This document shows positions 11,599-23,795 of a DNA stretch of 64,000 nt, one piece after another. Both the position numbers and the translations under genes were made by a program. Origin of the DNA: Alligator mississippiensis (Eukaryota > Chordata > Crocodylia > Alligatoridae); the NCBI RefSeq assembly GCF_030867095.1, contig NC_081835.1, positions 40,593,892 to 40,657,891 on the forward strand, in the 5' to 3' direction. Every line of letters starts with the position of its first letter. Position 1 is the stretch's first letter. A model generated the notes under the pieces. That model was not told the origin of the DNA. It saw only the letters and a list, made by a program, of their open reading frames with translations, and did no database searches.

Positions 11599-13082
11599 CA
11601 ACCTGCGCCTGAGAGTCCTGAAAGAACTGGCCAAGCTGTTTGAAGAGTCCTGGAACTCAGGAGTGGTCCCAGATGACTGGAAAAAGGCAAATGTGGTGCC
11701 CATCTTAAGGGAAGAGGGATGACCCTGCAAACTACAGACCAGTCAGTCTGACCTCAGTCCTGGGTAAAATCTTTGAAAAGTTGGTTAAGGAGGCCATCAG
11801 TTAGAAGCTGGTAACAGATTGGGTGCTAAAAAGCAACAAGCATGGCTTTGTCGAGGGTAGATTATGCCTGACAAACCGTGTATGCTTCTACAACCAGATA
11901 ACTAACCACCTGGACGAAGGACACGAGGTTGATGTTGTCGTCTTAGACTTCAGTAAAGCCTTTGACTCTGTCTTCCATGGGATTCTCTCTAACAAACTGG
12001 AGAGTACTCAGCTGCACTAGTCTCCAGTGAGGCAGGTGGACAACTGGCTTACAGGCCACACCCAGAGAGTGGTGATCAATGGGATGCCCTCATCCTGGAG
12101 GGCCATCTCCAGTGGTGTCCCCCAGAGATCAGTACTTGGACCTGTGTTATTCAATATATTCATTAACAACTTGGATGAAGGGGTGGAAAGCTCAGTGATT
12201 AAGTTTGCAGATGATACCAAGCTGTGGGGAAATTTGGGCACACCAGAGGATAGGGCAAAGATCCAGGACGACGTTGACAGACTGGATTTATGGGCAGAAT
12301 TAAGTCAGATGAGGTTTAACAGGGAGAAGTTCAAGGTCCTTCACTTGGGTAAGAAGAACCCTCACCATAACTGTATGATGGGTGGTGGTCCACTGGCTGG
12401 CACAGAATCTGAATGAGACCTGGGGGTCACAATCAGCTGAAAGATGAATATGAGCCAACAGCACGGTGAGGCTGCCAGAAGGGCAAATAAAACTCTAGCG
12501 TGCACAGCCAACGTGTGGCCAATAATTTTAAGGAGGTACTCCTGCCTCTCTATTTGGTGTTGGTGAGGCCTCAGCTGGAGTACTGTGCCCAGTTCTGGGC
12601 ACCGCGCTTCAAGAAGGATGTGGATAAGCTCAAGAGGGTACAAAGAAGGGCCACCCATATAGTTAAGGGCATGGAGGGTAGGCCTATGAGGAGAGACTCT
12701 GGGAACTGGGCCTCTTCAGTCGGAGTAAGAGAAGGCCGAAAGGTGACTTGATAGCTGCCTACAAGTACGTCAAGGGGGAGCATCAAGAACTAGGAAAGTA
12801 ACTCTTCAGGAGGGTACCTCAAGGGAGGACAAGGACCAATGGGCATAAACTAATACAGGGTAAATTCAGTCTGGACATAAGGAAAAACTTCTCTGTAAGG
12901 GTCACCAGAATCTGGAACACACTCCCAGCAGATGTGGTGCAGTCAACCTCCTTGGAGGTATTCAAGGTGAGGCTGGACAGGCACCTTGTCGAGCTCATTT
13001 GGGCCCAACAAGTTCCTGCCCATGGCAGGGGACTAGACTTGATGATCTTACAGGTCCCTTCCGGTTCTATGTTTCTATGACT
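11599..13082 (+). mobile_element. CR1 LINE copy B, 5'-truncated, inactive
   Basis: It begins in the reverse-transcriptase fingers (LRVLKELAKLFEESW, then DDWKKANVVPIL) and continues through KHGFVEGR, FSKAFDSV and FADD (12204-12215) to the C-terminal region and a 3' end with ttctatgtttctatga. Several frameshifts break the frame. It is a second copy of a CR1 similar to copy A. Confidence 0.85.
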
Positions 13083-13595
13083 GCTTGATAAACCAGGAGC
13101 TTGGTTTCAGATCTGATGTTGCAATCTTCGAACACCTATTTCTTCAGGTGTCCAAAGGTGCACATTTGAGGCAACGTTGGGATTTCTTTGTCAGTGTCAG
13201 CCTTCTGTGAGAGATGGCTTCTGAGGTATGGGATATACTCCTATAGTAACTATAGCTTTACTTTATGTTCCAAATATATATATTCAGTGCTGGCCAGCAT
13301 GGCAGCACTCTTTCCCACTCTTGTTGTTGGAGCAATTTTATTTTGGAATACCCTTGGACAAATACAACAGCCATCCTCTCCCCTGCCCACTACATCTCAG
13401 AATACATCAACCATAAGGGCTTCTTCCCAATTACAACAATGAACATCATGGACCAGAGGAGGCAGTTCACATACATCAATGCTGGCTGCTTGGGCAAGGT
13501 CCATTGTGCCAGGATGTTTCACAACTTTGGCTTCCCTGCCTGATGGAGTTAGTCACTTTGTTCACAATGTTTTCAGGTGGCTGGATTCTGTAGAG
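13083..13595. other. Intergenic stretch, nothing recognised
   Basis: Small overlapping open frames without family resemblance. No terminal repeats. Confidence 0.4.
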
Positions 13596-13599
13596 TAAA

Positions 13600-14065
13600 G
13601 GGGGGCAACCTGCAGCATGGGTGCCACACATGGCACAGGCAGCCTGTGTGTGTGGCGTGTGACAGATCAGGGGGGGGGAGAAGAAAGCAGAGTAGCAGAC
13701 AGAGGGTGTGTCTACACAAGGTGCTTATTGTGCATTAGCCTAATAACACTACGTCGTAGCACGTCACAGCACAAACCATGCTAATAGCCTACTGCGCAGT
13801 GTTATTAGGCTAATACACAGTAAGTATTGCTAAATAACCATGCATTGGTGCTACTGCACAGTAACTCTAAGTACTGCGCGTTTTAGTTAGTACTTTATTA
13901 AGAAAGTACTAAATGTGCAGTATCTAAGGTGCATTAATGAATGTGTAGACATGCCCGGAGAAGGAAGCAGAGCAGCAGGGGAAGGGGATCAGAATGACAC
14001 CCTGGGAGAATGTGGGACTAATTTATGGCACATCTGCCAAAAAAGTTTGCTTTCCACCACTGCAC
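13600..14065. mobile_element. hAT-like element fragment interrupted by a MITE
   Basis: The segment has 'ggggggcaacc' and 'gtgccacacatggcac', like the terminus at 16660-16700 (tttggcacgtgtgctgggggttgccgacccctg), and resumes after the MITE with 'tggcacatctgccaa'. Ends are approximate. Confidence 0.45.
13704..13956. mobile_element. MITE with GGGTGTGTCTACAC termini
   Basis: The left end GGGTGTGTCTACAC and right end GTGTAGACATGCCC form a 14-bp terminal inverted repeat with 2 mismatches. The interior is partly palindromic (gcctaataacact / agtgttattaggc). Superfamily not settled. Confidence 0.65.
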
Positions 14066-14940
14066 ACTATAGTATGCCCTGAGCTACTTAATGGCAATAT
14101 GACAGAGCATTTATTTGAACAAAGCAGGGTAAGAGAAGAGGAGGTAAAGGATATGAGCAGGCTAAAGAATGTCAGAGATGAGAACAGTTTTAGAAAGTAC
14201 GAGAATGGTCAAAAGAAGTAGGTTTAAGTTTGTTTAGAGTGTATTTGGTGGTTTTATGCTAGCTAGATGTTTTAGATAAGCTAGAGCTTAAATAAGGAAC
14301 AAAATAAATGATATTATAATTAATATTCATATCCCTATTAGGACCATTTTTTAAAGCCTTATTTAGTAAGCTGTTAATATTTAGCCAGGCAATAGAATAC
14401 AAAAATCCAGGTCTATCTCAGGATTTTTGCTTTTTGGTCCTGAACTGTATTTCTTGCTGTACTGGTCACCTGCAGGTATACAAAGTTAGTGACTGTTAAA
14501 AACCTAGTTTTTGAAGCATGCATAAGATGTTCTTTTCCCTAACAAGCTAACCACCTGTTAGAGGTATTTTAAGACTTTACAATGTAGAGAATTTAAGATG
14601 AGTTCTTTCTAATATTAAATAAGATAATTATTTCTTTAGATAGTCACATTTTATAAATTCTAATAATTTGCTTGATATAGTTTTACTTGTACTGTTTTGT
14701 CCTTTATGTCTTATATGTAAAGTTGCAGCAACTTCACAAATGGATCTGTGGCTCAAGGATTGTTTTTTTAAGTCACTCAAGACCCACCAATGAGCTGTGG
14801 TAGAGATCATTTTTAACTGAGGAATTGCCAATCACAATCTGTGAGCATTTGTTTGTTTTTTTAAAGTAAAACTGGCTCTCAACTTTTTTTTAGTTCCCAA
14901 AATACTTTTTGAAATCAACACGAGAACACTAGCTACTGCT
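14066..14940. other. AT-rich intergenic stretch, nothing recognised
   Basis: No convincing coding or repeat structure was seen. Confidence 0.4.
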
Positions 14941-14965
14941 GCAGCAGCTGCTGCGTGGCTGTGGT

Positions 14966-15547
14966 ATGTGCTTTTCAGTACCTTTGAGGCAAGACGGAGG
15001 GCACTGGAGGTCCACCTGGATGTCTGAGTACTACCTGCCCTGCTTTTTGTTATTTATACCAATATTATGCTTAACATCTGTGAAGCCCGTCTTGAGGTGC
15101 CCATGTAGTCGCTGCCAGCACAGAGCTGATGCCGGAGCTGTGGAGCCCAGCACAGCTGCTTGCTTGCTGCAGCTGCCCAGAGCCCAGGCTGGCTACAAAC
15201 AGCTGCACCGGGCTCCGGAAGCCTGCTATCACCTCTGTGCTGGGAGCAGGGGAGAGACCGGGGCTGCACTGCCTCAGGCCCCTCCCTCATCACCCACTCT
15301 GACGTATGGAAGCATGCGCTGGTGCAGAGCTGGTGCCAGAGCCTGGCACAGCTGTTTGGAGCCTCCCAGCTGCAGCCGGCCCTGGCTCTGGGGAGCTGCT
15401 GCCACCTGGGAGCCCGGGCTGCTCCCAGCAGGCAGCTGGGATGCTGCAAGCCCTGCTGGGAGCAGCCCAGGCTCTGTTGCTGGCAGCAGCTACCCAGAGC
15501 TGGGGCTGGCCATGGCGTACCAAGCAAAATGGCCTCGCGTGCCATGA
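14966..15547. repeat. GC-rich palindromic repeat, probably a hAT-type core
   Basis: It contains an imperfect palindrome with arms near 15375-15431 and 15453-15511 (agctgctgccacctggg against its reverse near ctggcagcagct). The right flank 'ggcctcgcgtgccatg' continues across the CR1 insertion to 16650-16700, ending ttgccgacccctg, a hAT-like terminus. The left terminus was not found. Confidence 0.5.
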
Positions 15548-16648
15548 TTCATAGATGTTAGGGTCGGAAGGGACCTCAATAGATCATCAAGTCCGACCCC
15601 CTGCATAAGCAGGAAAGAGTGCTGGGTCTAGATGACCCCAGCTAGATGCATATCCAACCTCCTCTTGAAGACCCCCAGGGTAAGGGAGAGCACCACCTCC
15701 CTTGGAAGCCCATTCCAGACCTTGGCCACTCGAACTGTGAAGAAGTTCTTCCTAATGTCCAGTCTAAATCTGCTCTCTGCTAGCTTGTGGCCATTATTTC
15801 TTGTAACCCCCGGGGGCGCCTTGGTGAATAAATACTCACCAATTCCCTTCTGTGCCCCCGTGATGAACTTATAGGCAGCCACCAGGTTGCCTCTCAACCT
15901 TCTCTTGCGGAGGCCGAGAAGGTCCAGGTTCTCTAGTCTCTCCTCGTAGGGCTTGGTCTGCAAGCCCTTAACCATACGAGCGGCCCTTCTCTGGACCCTC
16001 TCCAGGTTATCCGCATCCCTCTTGAAGTGCGGTGCCCAGAATTGCACGCAGTACTCCAACTGCGGTCTGACCAGCACCTGATAGAGAAGTATCACCTCTT
16101 TGGATCTGTTCGTCATGCATCTGCTGATGCACGATAAAGTGCCATTAGCTTTTCTGATGGCTTCGTCACACTGCCGACTCATGTTCATCTTGGAGTCCAC
16201 TAGGACTCAAGATCCCTTTCCACCTCTGTGCCACCCAGCAGGTCATTCCCTAGGCTGTAGGTGTGCTGGACATTTTTCCTCCCTAGGTGCAGCACTTTGC
16301 ATTTCTCCTTGTTGAATTGCATTCTGTTGTTTTGTGCCCACTTGTCCAGCCTGTCCAGGTCTGCTTGTAGTTGTTCCCTGCCCTCCGGTGTGTCCACTTC
16401 TCCCCACAGTTTTGTGTCATCCGCAAACTTGGACAGAGTACACTTCACTCCCTCGTCCAAGTCGCTGATGAAGACGTTAAAGAGTACTGGTCCAAGGACC
16501 GAGCCCTGTGGGACCCCACTGCCCACACCCTTCCAGGTCGAAACCGACCCATCCACCACGACTCTCTGGGTGCGACCCTCTAGCCAATTTGCCACCCACC
16601 GGACTGTGTAGTCATCCAAGTCACAGCCTCTTAACTTGTTCACCAGTA
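15548..16648 (-). mobile_element. CR1 LINE copy C, 5'-truncated
   Basis: On the minus strand it encodes RT from the thumb-proximal region: RWVANWLEGRTQRVV, GVPQGSVLGPVLF, FADD (16416-16427), then after a frameshift near 16200 the C-terminal part MNMSRQCDEAI to RLDMHLAGVI. The 3' end (15548 side) reads ccctaacatctatgaatc. The body is well preserved, so it is a fairly young copy. Confidence 0.88.
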
Positions 16649-16769
16649 TGGGGTGGGATACTATATGTTTGGCACGTGTGCTGGGGGTTGCCGACCCCTG
16701 GACTACCAGACCAGGAGGATGAAGCTTTCTTCAAACAGCTAGCAGAAGTTTCCAGCTCATAGGCCCTAG

Positions 16770-17015
16770 ATCTCATTGGAAATGCATAGGGGGTGCATAC
16801 AGGTACATGTGTACCCCCTGAGCTTGGCAGTGCACCCCCTGCAAAAAGCAGAGATCTGTGGGTGGTCCCTGATCACCTGTTGGTGCCCACCCCTGCCACC
16901 AACAGCACCACCGCTGCTGTCTGTGGGAGCTCACTGATCGCCGCCGCACTCCCGCTGCCGACAGCACTGCCACTGCCTGCGGGAGCTCGCCATGCCCCAC
17001 AGCCTCCAGGGGCAC
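16770..17015. other. GC-rich unclassified stretch
   Basis: Repeated tgcccccy and gccgccgc motifs. Not assigned. Confidence 0.3.
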
Positions 17016-20015
17016 ATGGCGTTCATGCTAATTCTTATGGGGGACTCCAGTCACCTTGATATCTGCTGGGAGCGCAATACAGCAGTGCACAGACACCCCA
17101 GGAAACTTTTGGAAAGTGCTGGGGACAACTGCCTGACAGAAGTATTGGAGAGGGCAATTAAAGGCCATGCTCTGTAGCTGCTGCTTACAAACAGGGAAGA
17201 ATTGGTGGGGAAATGTAATAATAATAATGGATGGTAACTTGGGCAGCAGCAACCATGAGATGATTGAGTTCAGGATCCTGACAAAAGGAAGAAAGGAGAG
17301 CAACAGAGTAAGGACCCTAGACTTCAGAAAAGCAGACTTTTGACTCACTCAGGGAACTGATAGCCAGGATGCCTTAGGAGGCCTGTCAGAGAGGGAAAGG
17401 AGTCCAGGAGACCTGGTAGTTTAAAGAAACCTTACTCAAGGTGCAGAAATCAACCATCCTGATGTGCAGGAAGACTAGCAAGTATGGTAGAAGACCAGCT
17501 TGGCTTAGCAGAAAACTCTTCAGTGAGCTAAAACACAAAAAGGGAGCTTACAAGAAGTGGAAACTTTCATAGATTTCATAGACATTAGGGCTGGAAGGGA
17601 CCTTGGAAGATCATTGAGTCCAGGTCCCTGCCCAAAGGTCAGGAAGTCAGCTGGGGTCACAGGATCCCAGCAAGATAAGCATCCAGTTTGCTCTTGAAGG
17701 TGTTCAATGTAGGCGCTTGAACCACCTCCGGTGGCAGGCTGTTCCAGACCTTGGGGGCTCGGACAGTAAAGAAATTCTTCCTTATGTCCAGCCTGAAACG
17801 GTCTTGTAGTAGTTTATGACCATTCGACCTAGTCGTCATCCCTTGGGGCGCTCTGGTGAACAAACGTTCCCCCAGATACTGGTGGTCACCCCTGATAAAC
17901 TTATAGGTGGCCATCAGATCACCCCTGAGCCTGCGCTTTTCCAGGCTAAAGAGCCCCAGGGTTCTCAGTCTGTCATTGTAGGGTCTGCTTCCCTGACCTC
18001 TGATCATGCGCGTGGCTCTTCTCTGGACTCTCTCAAGCTTCTCCACATCCTTTTTGAATTGTGGAGCCCAAAACTGGACGCAGTACTCCAGCTGCGGCCT
18101 CACCAAGGCCGAGTACAAGGGGAGAATGACGTCCCGGGATTTGCTTGAGAAGCATCTATGGACGCAAGCCAGTGTTTTGGTCGCTTTACTAGCCGCAGCA
18201 TCGCACTGCAGGCTCATGTTCATCTTGTGGTCAGTGATGACCCCCAAGTCTCTTTCTCCCTTAGTGCTAGCCAACATAGCACTGCTGAGCCTATAAGGAT
18301 GCTGCGGGTTTTTCTTCCCAAGGTGGAGAACCTTGCATTTATCAGCGTTGAACACCATCAGATTCTCGTCCGCCCACTTGCTGAGCCTGTCCAGGTCAGC
18401 CTGGATCACCCGCCTGTCTTCTGGTGTGGATGCTTTGCCCCAAAGTTTGGTGTCATCGGCGAACTTTGCCAGTCCGCTTCTGACTCCAGTGTCCACATCA
18501 TTAATGAAGATGTTGAACAGTATGGGTCCAAGGACAGAGCCTTGGGGGACCCCACTGGTCACAGGACACCACGATGAGTGACTTCCATCAATTACTACCC
18601 TCTGGGTCCTACCACGGAACCAATTTTCTAGCCAGTGGATCGTGGAGGACCCAAGGTGACAATTGGCCAGTTTCTCCAAGAGGTGATCATAGGAAACCAG
18701 ATCAAAGCCTTTTTTGAAGTCAAGATATATGACATCAATCTCATCTCCCTTGTCCAGGTGATAGGTCACCTGGTCGTAGAAGGAAATGAGATTGGTCAAG
18801 CAAGACCTACCCGCAACAAACCCGTGCTGGCTATCCCTTAAGATGTTGGCGTCGGCCAGTCCATTAAGGATGGCCTCTTTAATAAACTTTTCTAAGATCT
18901 TCCCTGGGATAGAAGTCAGGCTAATGAGCCTATAGTTAGCCGGATCCGCTTTCCTCTCTTTCTTGAAGATAGGCACCACGTTGGCCTTCTTCCAGTCTTC
19001 GGGCACTATACCAGAGCACCAAGAGTTTTCAAAGATCCGTGCTAGAGGCTGGGCTATGATGCTCGCCAGCTCCTTGAGTACCCTGGGGTGAAGATTGTCA
19101 GGGCCGGCTGACTTGAAGGTATCCAGCTTCTCAAGATGTTCCTTCACAAAGTCAGCATTAATGGAGGGCAGGGGATCACCCTCACCCGGTCTTCCCTGTC
19201 CCGTAGCGGGCATGAGCATCCCATGGGACTGATGAAAGACTGACACAAAGTACCTATTTAATAGGTTGGCTTTTTCCTGGGCATCAGTTGTCAGTTGCCC
19301 CATCTGGATCAGCAGGGGTCCAATGTTGCCCCTGCTTTTCCTCCGGCTCCCCACATATCTGAAAAAGGACTTTTTATTGTCCTTGATGCTCAAAGCAAGT
19401 TGGAGTTCAGTTGCAGCCTTGGCTTTCCTGGTCTGCTCCCTACAGGACTGGACCAGTGCAGAATAATCCTCCTTGGAGGTGACTCCCATCCTCCATCCTT
19501 TGTAGGCCTTTCTTTTTAGCCTCAGGAGGTCTGCTAGGTCCCTGGAGAGCCAGGGGGGCTGCTGTGCCCTCTTGCTGCCTTTCCTCCGAGATGGAATAGA
19601 CTTAGCTTGTGCACTGAGGATCGCTCCCTTGAGGAGCAACCACTCTTCTTGAACTCCCCTCTCCCTGTGGTCATGGTCCCTTAGGGCCTCACTGACAAGC
19701 CTCCTGAGCTAGTCAAAGTCGGCTTTCCTGAAGTCAAGGACTTCCGTGTTGCTGACTGACTTGCCAGCTTTTCGGCGGATGGTGAAGGTGATCAGCTCGT
19801 GGTCGCTGTCATCCAGCTTCCCATCGATCTCTAGGTCGCCGACTAGGTCATCCCCAGTAGTCAGTACCAGGTCGAGCAGCGCTTTGCCTCTCGTTGGCCC
19901 AACTTGGACAAATGACTAGGGAAGAACGTAAGAGTATTGCTCAGCCTTGCAAGGATGAAATCAGAAAGGCCAAAGCACAACCTATGTTACAGCTAGCAAG
20001 GGTAACAAGAAGACC
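17016..20015 (+). mobile_element. CR1 LINE copy E fragment, split by a nested CR1
   Basis: The parts 17016-17564 and 19905-20015 carry CR1 endonuclease remnants: LILMGDSS..DICW, then HEMIEFRIL, then RPAWLS. They continue across a nested minus-strand CR1. Short aactt sequences on both sides of the nested copy suggest its TSD. The fragment is old and not functional. Confidence 0.65.
17566..19904 (-). mobile_element. CR1 LINE copy D, near-intact ORF2 C-terminal two thirds
   Basis: The minus strand is open for 660 codons (19639 to 17657) and encodes the linker, full reverse transcriptase and C-terminal domain: KKANVVPIFKKER, QHGFVAGRSCLTNL, GVPQGSVLGPILFNIF, FADD at 18452-18463. Upstream, one in-frame TAG (19709-19711) separates it from the end of the AP-type endonuclease with an SDHE motif near 19783-19806. 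The element starts at about 19904, so the first half of the endonuclease and ORF1 are missing. Its 3' end reads catagacattaggg in the plus direction. Confidence 0.92.
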
Positions 20016-20099
20016 TTAACTTAATTTTCTTGAATCTGGGACTAGGGGCTGGCTTTTACTTCCTTTTGTACACCTAAATGGTGTTTTTTTAATGCTATA

Positions 20100-20422
20100 G
20101 GGTGCCTATATGGATGCTCCAACACATTCTAATTAAAATGCATTGAAACAGGCTCAGTTAATCAAGTCTGCTCCACATTCTAATTAGAACACTAGTAATG
20201 CCACAGTGTCAAGTTTATAAGCCCCTGCAGGTTTAAATATGGCCACTGGGCACTTTAACTAAAGGTCATTGAATGAGCTTTAATTGAAGCATCCTGTGGC
20301 CATTTTTAAACATGTGAGGGCTTAATACACATGATGCTGCAGTATTTTATTTAGAGCAGCTCTCTAGGAACCACTCTAATTAAAACACCCCCTCCCCATC
20401 CCGATCATGTGTTTAGGCACCC
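20100..20422. mobile_element. MITE with GGGTGCCTA / TAGGCACCC termini
   Basis: A perfect 9-bp terminal inverted repeat bounds 323 bp. Inner arms (attctaattaaaat / ctctaattaaaac) are also inverted. The interior 'gggcactttaactaaaggtcatt' recurs in the element at 44027. Confidence 0.65.
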
Positions 20423-20535
20423 ATACATTTTTGGCACATATAGGGCTATGAATGCATGTATCCGAGTATAAATCTAGGAAAACTAACCCCATTATATTAT
20501 GAAAAAGGGCGGAGCAGATGCTCCGACATTTTGGC

Positions 20536-20595
20536 CCTAAGAGCAAAGTAGTTGGTGCACTTGCCTAAGAAGCTAGAGGCCCAGGTTCTGGGTAC
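20536..20595 (+). repeat. tRNA-like SINE head relic
   Basis: A short stretch with an A-box-like 'agttggtgcacttgcctaag' and a B-box-like 'aggttctgggtacc'. It does not form a complete tRNA cloverleaf by eye. Confidence 0.35.
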
Positions 20596-20599
20596 CACT

Positions 20600-20960
20600 C
20601 ATCCACTCAGGGTTCATAGGAAAGGGACTTTATAAGATCATCTGGCCTAGTCCCATGTTCAAGGTGGGATTATTCCCGACTAAACCATCTCAGCCAAGTG
20701 TTTGTCCAACCTGATATTGGAGATTTCCAGTGAAGGAGAACCCACAACTTCTCTAGTTAGCTTGTTCCAATGCTTGATCACTCTCATAGTCAGAATGTTC
20801 CTCCTAAATTGCCAACCTAAAACTTCCTCTGCTGCAGCTTGAGGCCATTGCTCCAAGTCCTGTCCCCTAAGGCTACAGAGAAAAGCCCATCTCTATGCTC
20901 TCTGTAATTACAGTGTTTGAACCTGCATCTCTCCAACTTCCCTTTAGTGTGCCAACCAGT
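20600..20960 (-). repeat. CR1 LINE 3' end, old copy
   Basis: Plus-strand reading 'ggaaagggactttataagatcatctggcctagtcc' and 'gagaacccacaacttctctagttag' is the reverse of a CR1 3' region. Confidence 0.7.
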
Positions 20961-21379
20961 TCCTCACAAATTAAACATTATTCAGTTTGCTCCACAATGC
21001 AGGGCAAGTGCCAAAAATCCCCAGGTACATGACTGCTATTGACATATACAAGGAGAAATAGAATTCTGCCTTAAGGGTCTAATTTCGGTGGTTTTCAACC
21101 TTTTCTCATTTGCAGACTGCTAAAAAACTTTGAATGGAGGTAGAGGCCTCTTTGAATTGCAAGTGCGGGCATTCACATACTTTTGATTGATCACAGCCAT
21201 CTTTCATGGACTTCTTAGTCTGTGGACCCACTAGCCTAATTTTTAGGCAGTCTTACAATGCCTAAATTTAGGCACCTGAAATACCTCTCTGGGTCTAAGA
21301 ATCATAAGGAAGTACCACATGTACTCAGTCCAATATTGGGTTTGCTACCCACCCCCTGCAATTTAACATGTGTTGGGGG

Positions 21380-21850
21380 CCAAACCACTCATCTTGGAAT
21401 TGAGTACAAGGCAATGGAAGGACAGGCAGCTACTGCAGCTGTGGCTTCAGCTCCAGACCTGACCCAGGGTCAGGGCCAGAGTTGCAACTGCTGCCTGCCT
21501 CCCCACAACCTCTTCTCCTCGCATCCCCCAAACTCTCCTACTGCTTACTTTTGTTCTGGTACCAGCAGGCTCCATCCCCGCTCCAACCTGGGGCACAGAG
21601 CACAGCCCTAGCCTAGCCCAGTAGCAGTGGTGGCAGCAGTAGCTCCAGCTAAGTCCCAGAGCTAGAGCCCCAGCTGGAGCTTCCAGGCTGCTGCCACAAG
21701 GACAGGCTGGGGCCATGCTCCTCCATGCTTTAAGCTAGAGCAATAAGCAGCAGGGGGCAGGAAGGAGATAAGCAGCTTTGTTTAGAATCTAACATACAGA
21801 AGGTAGATTCTAAACAGAATATATAGAATCTAATAATTGGCAGGGGGTGG
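21380..21850. repeat. GC-rich repeat with an AT-rich inverted end
   Basis: The tail 'gattctaaacagaatatatagaatctaataattgg' and the GC-rich part ('ctggtaccagcaggctcc') resemble the repeat at 48540-49180, so both probably belong to one non-autonomous element family. Boundaries are approximate. Confidence 0.4.
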
Positions 21851-21889
21851 AATCATCTTGGATTCAGGTAAATACAGTAGGAGTAGAAG

Positions 21890-22005
21890 AGAGATCTGAA
21901 AGCTTAAGTCTATCCCAACTATGCAAATAATCCAATAAAAAGGTATTACCTACAAAAATCCTTGTTGCATATATTTCCTCCTATCATGGCTACAGCACCA
22001 TTTGA
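21890..22005 (+). repeat. Penelope-like element terminal fragment
   Basis: It reads 'gatctgaaagctta', then 'ccaactatgcaaata', then 'ccaataaaaaggtatta' and ends 'atggctacagca'. This is the same order of motifs as the ends of the elements at 52135 and 57063. Confidence 0.6.
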
Positions 22006-22009
22006 ACAC

Positions 22010-23105
22010 TACCACTATACAGAAAAAAGACATTTGTTAATCAATGTCTCTTGAATCTAGCAGGCAAAGGTATTACCTAGAATCTGAAGGTAAGCATATT
22101 TAGGCTAGGAATAGTGTCTAGATTTTTTATTTGTGAGGTTAATTATCAGGAATCTTTAGAGCAATTTACCAAAGGCTGTAATTATTCTTCCAGTTTGAGC
22201 AATTTTTAAATCATTACTGGATTATTTTCTAAAGAATGAGTTTTATTTCCAACAGATTAAAAAAGGGAAGTCCTATTGTCTGTGTTACATAAGACATCTT
22301 TCTTTACTGGATTATTTAAACTCTGTTCCATAGGGTGAATGTTTAATTCCATTATGGGTTTTTAATGATGTCCATTGCTAGAGTTAAATGTTTGTAAAAC
22401 AAAACTTTTTTTGTGAAAAACAAAATTAGATGAGAGGGTGGTATTATTTCAGTTTTACTGTTGAGGAATAGAGGCATAAAGAATAGCACCCATTTAATTT
22501 TTAGTGCCCAGTCTGAAACATATAAAACTCACCCCTCCAAACATGCATAGCACTTTATATGCTCAGTACCTAGATAACTTTGTCTTGTGTTACAGCTGTG
22601 AGTGCCTAGCACTTTGGGGTAGGGGGATACAGCCCAGATTGCAGGGGTGTAAATTGAACACTCAGAAAATAAAGGACATGCAGCTAGTGACCACTTGAAA
22701 AGTTCAGATTAAAAGCTAGCTCCACAGAAAGATTGATGCTTTTTGTCTGCCTTGGCCATTTTTATGGGGCCTAGGCTATGTTGCAGGAGTGTTGCTAAGC
22801 AGAAGGCCCAAAGCCTGTTTCTGAAAAATCACAGTGTGAACCTTTGACAACTAACTTGGTTAGCAAGTAAAGAGGACTATAAAAAATTAAACAAAGCACA
22901 AGGTCTGAAAGGAGATAAAGAGAAGACCATACATTAAATAATCCATATACACTATATCATAATTTTATAAGTAGTAGTAGTGACTGATATAACCAAATAT
23001 ATTAGATGTTATTTTGCTGTATAACTATATAGCAATAATAGACTGCTATATAGTTGAAGGGCATCCATAAAGAAAAGGACCCCCCGCCCCTTGCTTTCTG
23101 TTGCT
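22010..23105. other. AT-rich intergenic stretch, nothing recognised
   Basis: No exon-like, RNA-like or transposon-end signal. Confidence 0.45.
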
Positions 23106-23109
23106 GCAG

Positions 23110-23795
23110 AGCAGGATGTGACCTAAGGGCTTGAAGTTGCTAAGTAAATTTAGATTGGATATCAAGAAAAACTTTTTTGTTGTTAGAAAAGTGAGGTAGT
23201 GGAATAGACTGCCTTGGAAACTGTGAAATCTTTATCCTTGGAGGTTTTCAAGAAGAATTTGGATAAGCATTATTCAGGGATGATCTAGGAGTGACTAATG
23301 CCTGGAGTACTCCAAAACAAGCAACAGCTAGAAGCTCAGGAGTATCACCTATGACCCCTCCCCACCACCCCAAAGGGAATTTCTGGGAAATGAGAAGAGC
23401 TCTGTAGATTAGAGTAAGTGGATATTGGAGAGGACCATGCTCTGTAGTAGGAGAAAAGTAGGGCTCCACAACTGGCTTAGTTAGTGGGAGGTAGGGGGCA
23501 TGGTCCTCATCCTTGGATCTCTTGAGTAGTGCATTTTAACAACCCTTGCAGCAGCAAGGCACCAACAACCCTTGTTCTCCTGCTTTACCTGTAGTACTTT
23601 AGAATGCTCTTGGTTCTTTTGGCCCAACATGCCTCACAGTTGTGTGACAGAGTGGATTGTGTACTATTAGGAATGTGTTAGACAATCAATTGTATGGGAT
23701 GAGTTGGCTAGAGATGATCCTGCCTTGAGCAGGAGGTTGGACTAGTGACCTCCAGAGGTCCCTTCCAACTCTACTTTTCTATGATTCTATGACTC
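23110..23795 (+). repeat. CR1 LINE 3' region, split by foreign sequence
   Basis: The 3' coding remnant (about 23110-23295, ttggatatcaagaaaaact) and the 3' tail (about 23690-23795, ggacctccagaggtcccttcc... ttctatgattctatga) belong together. The sequence between them is not assigned. Confidence 0.7.
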
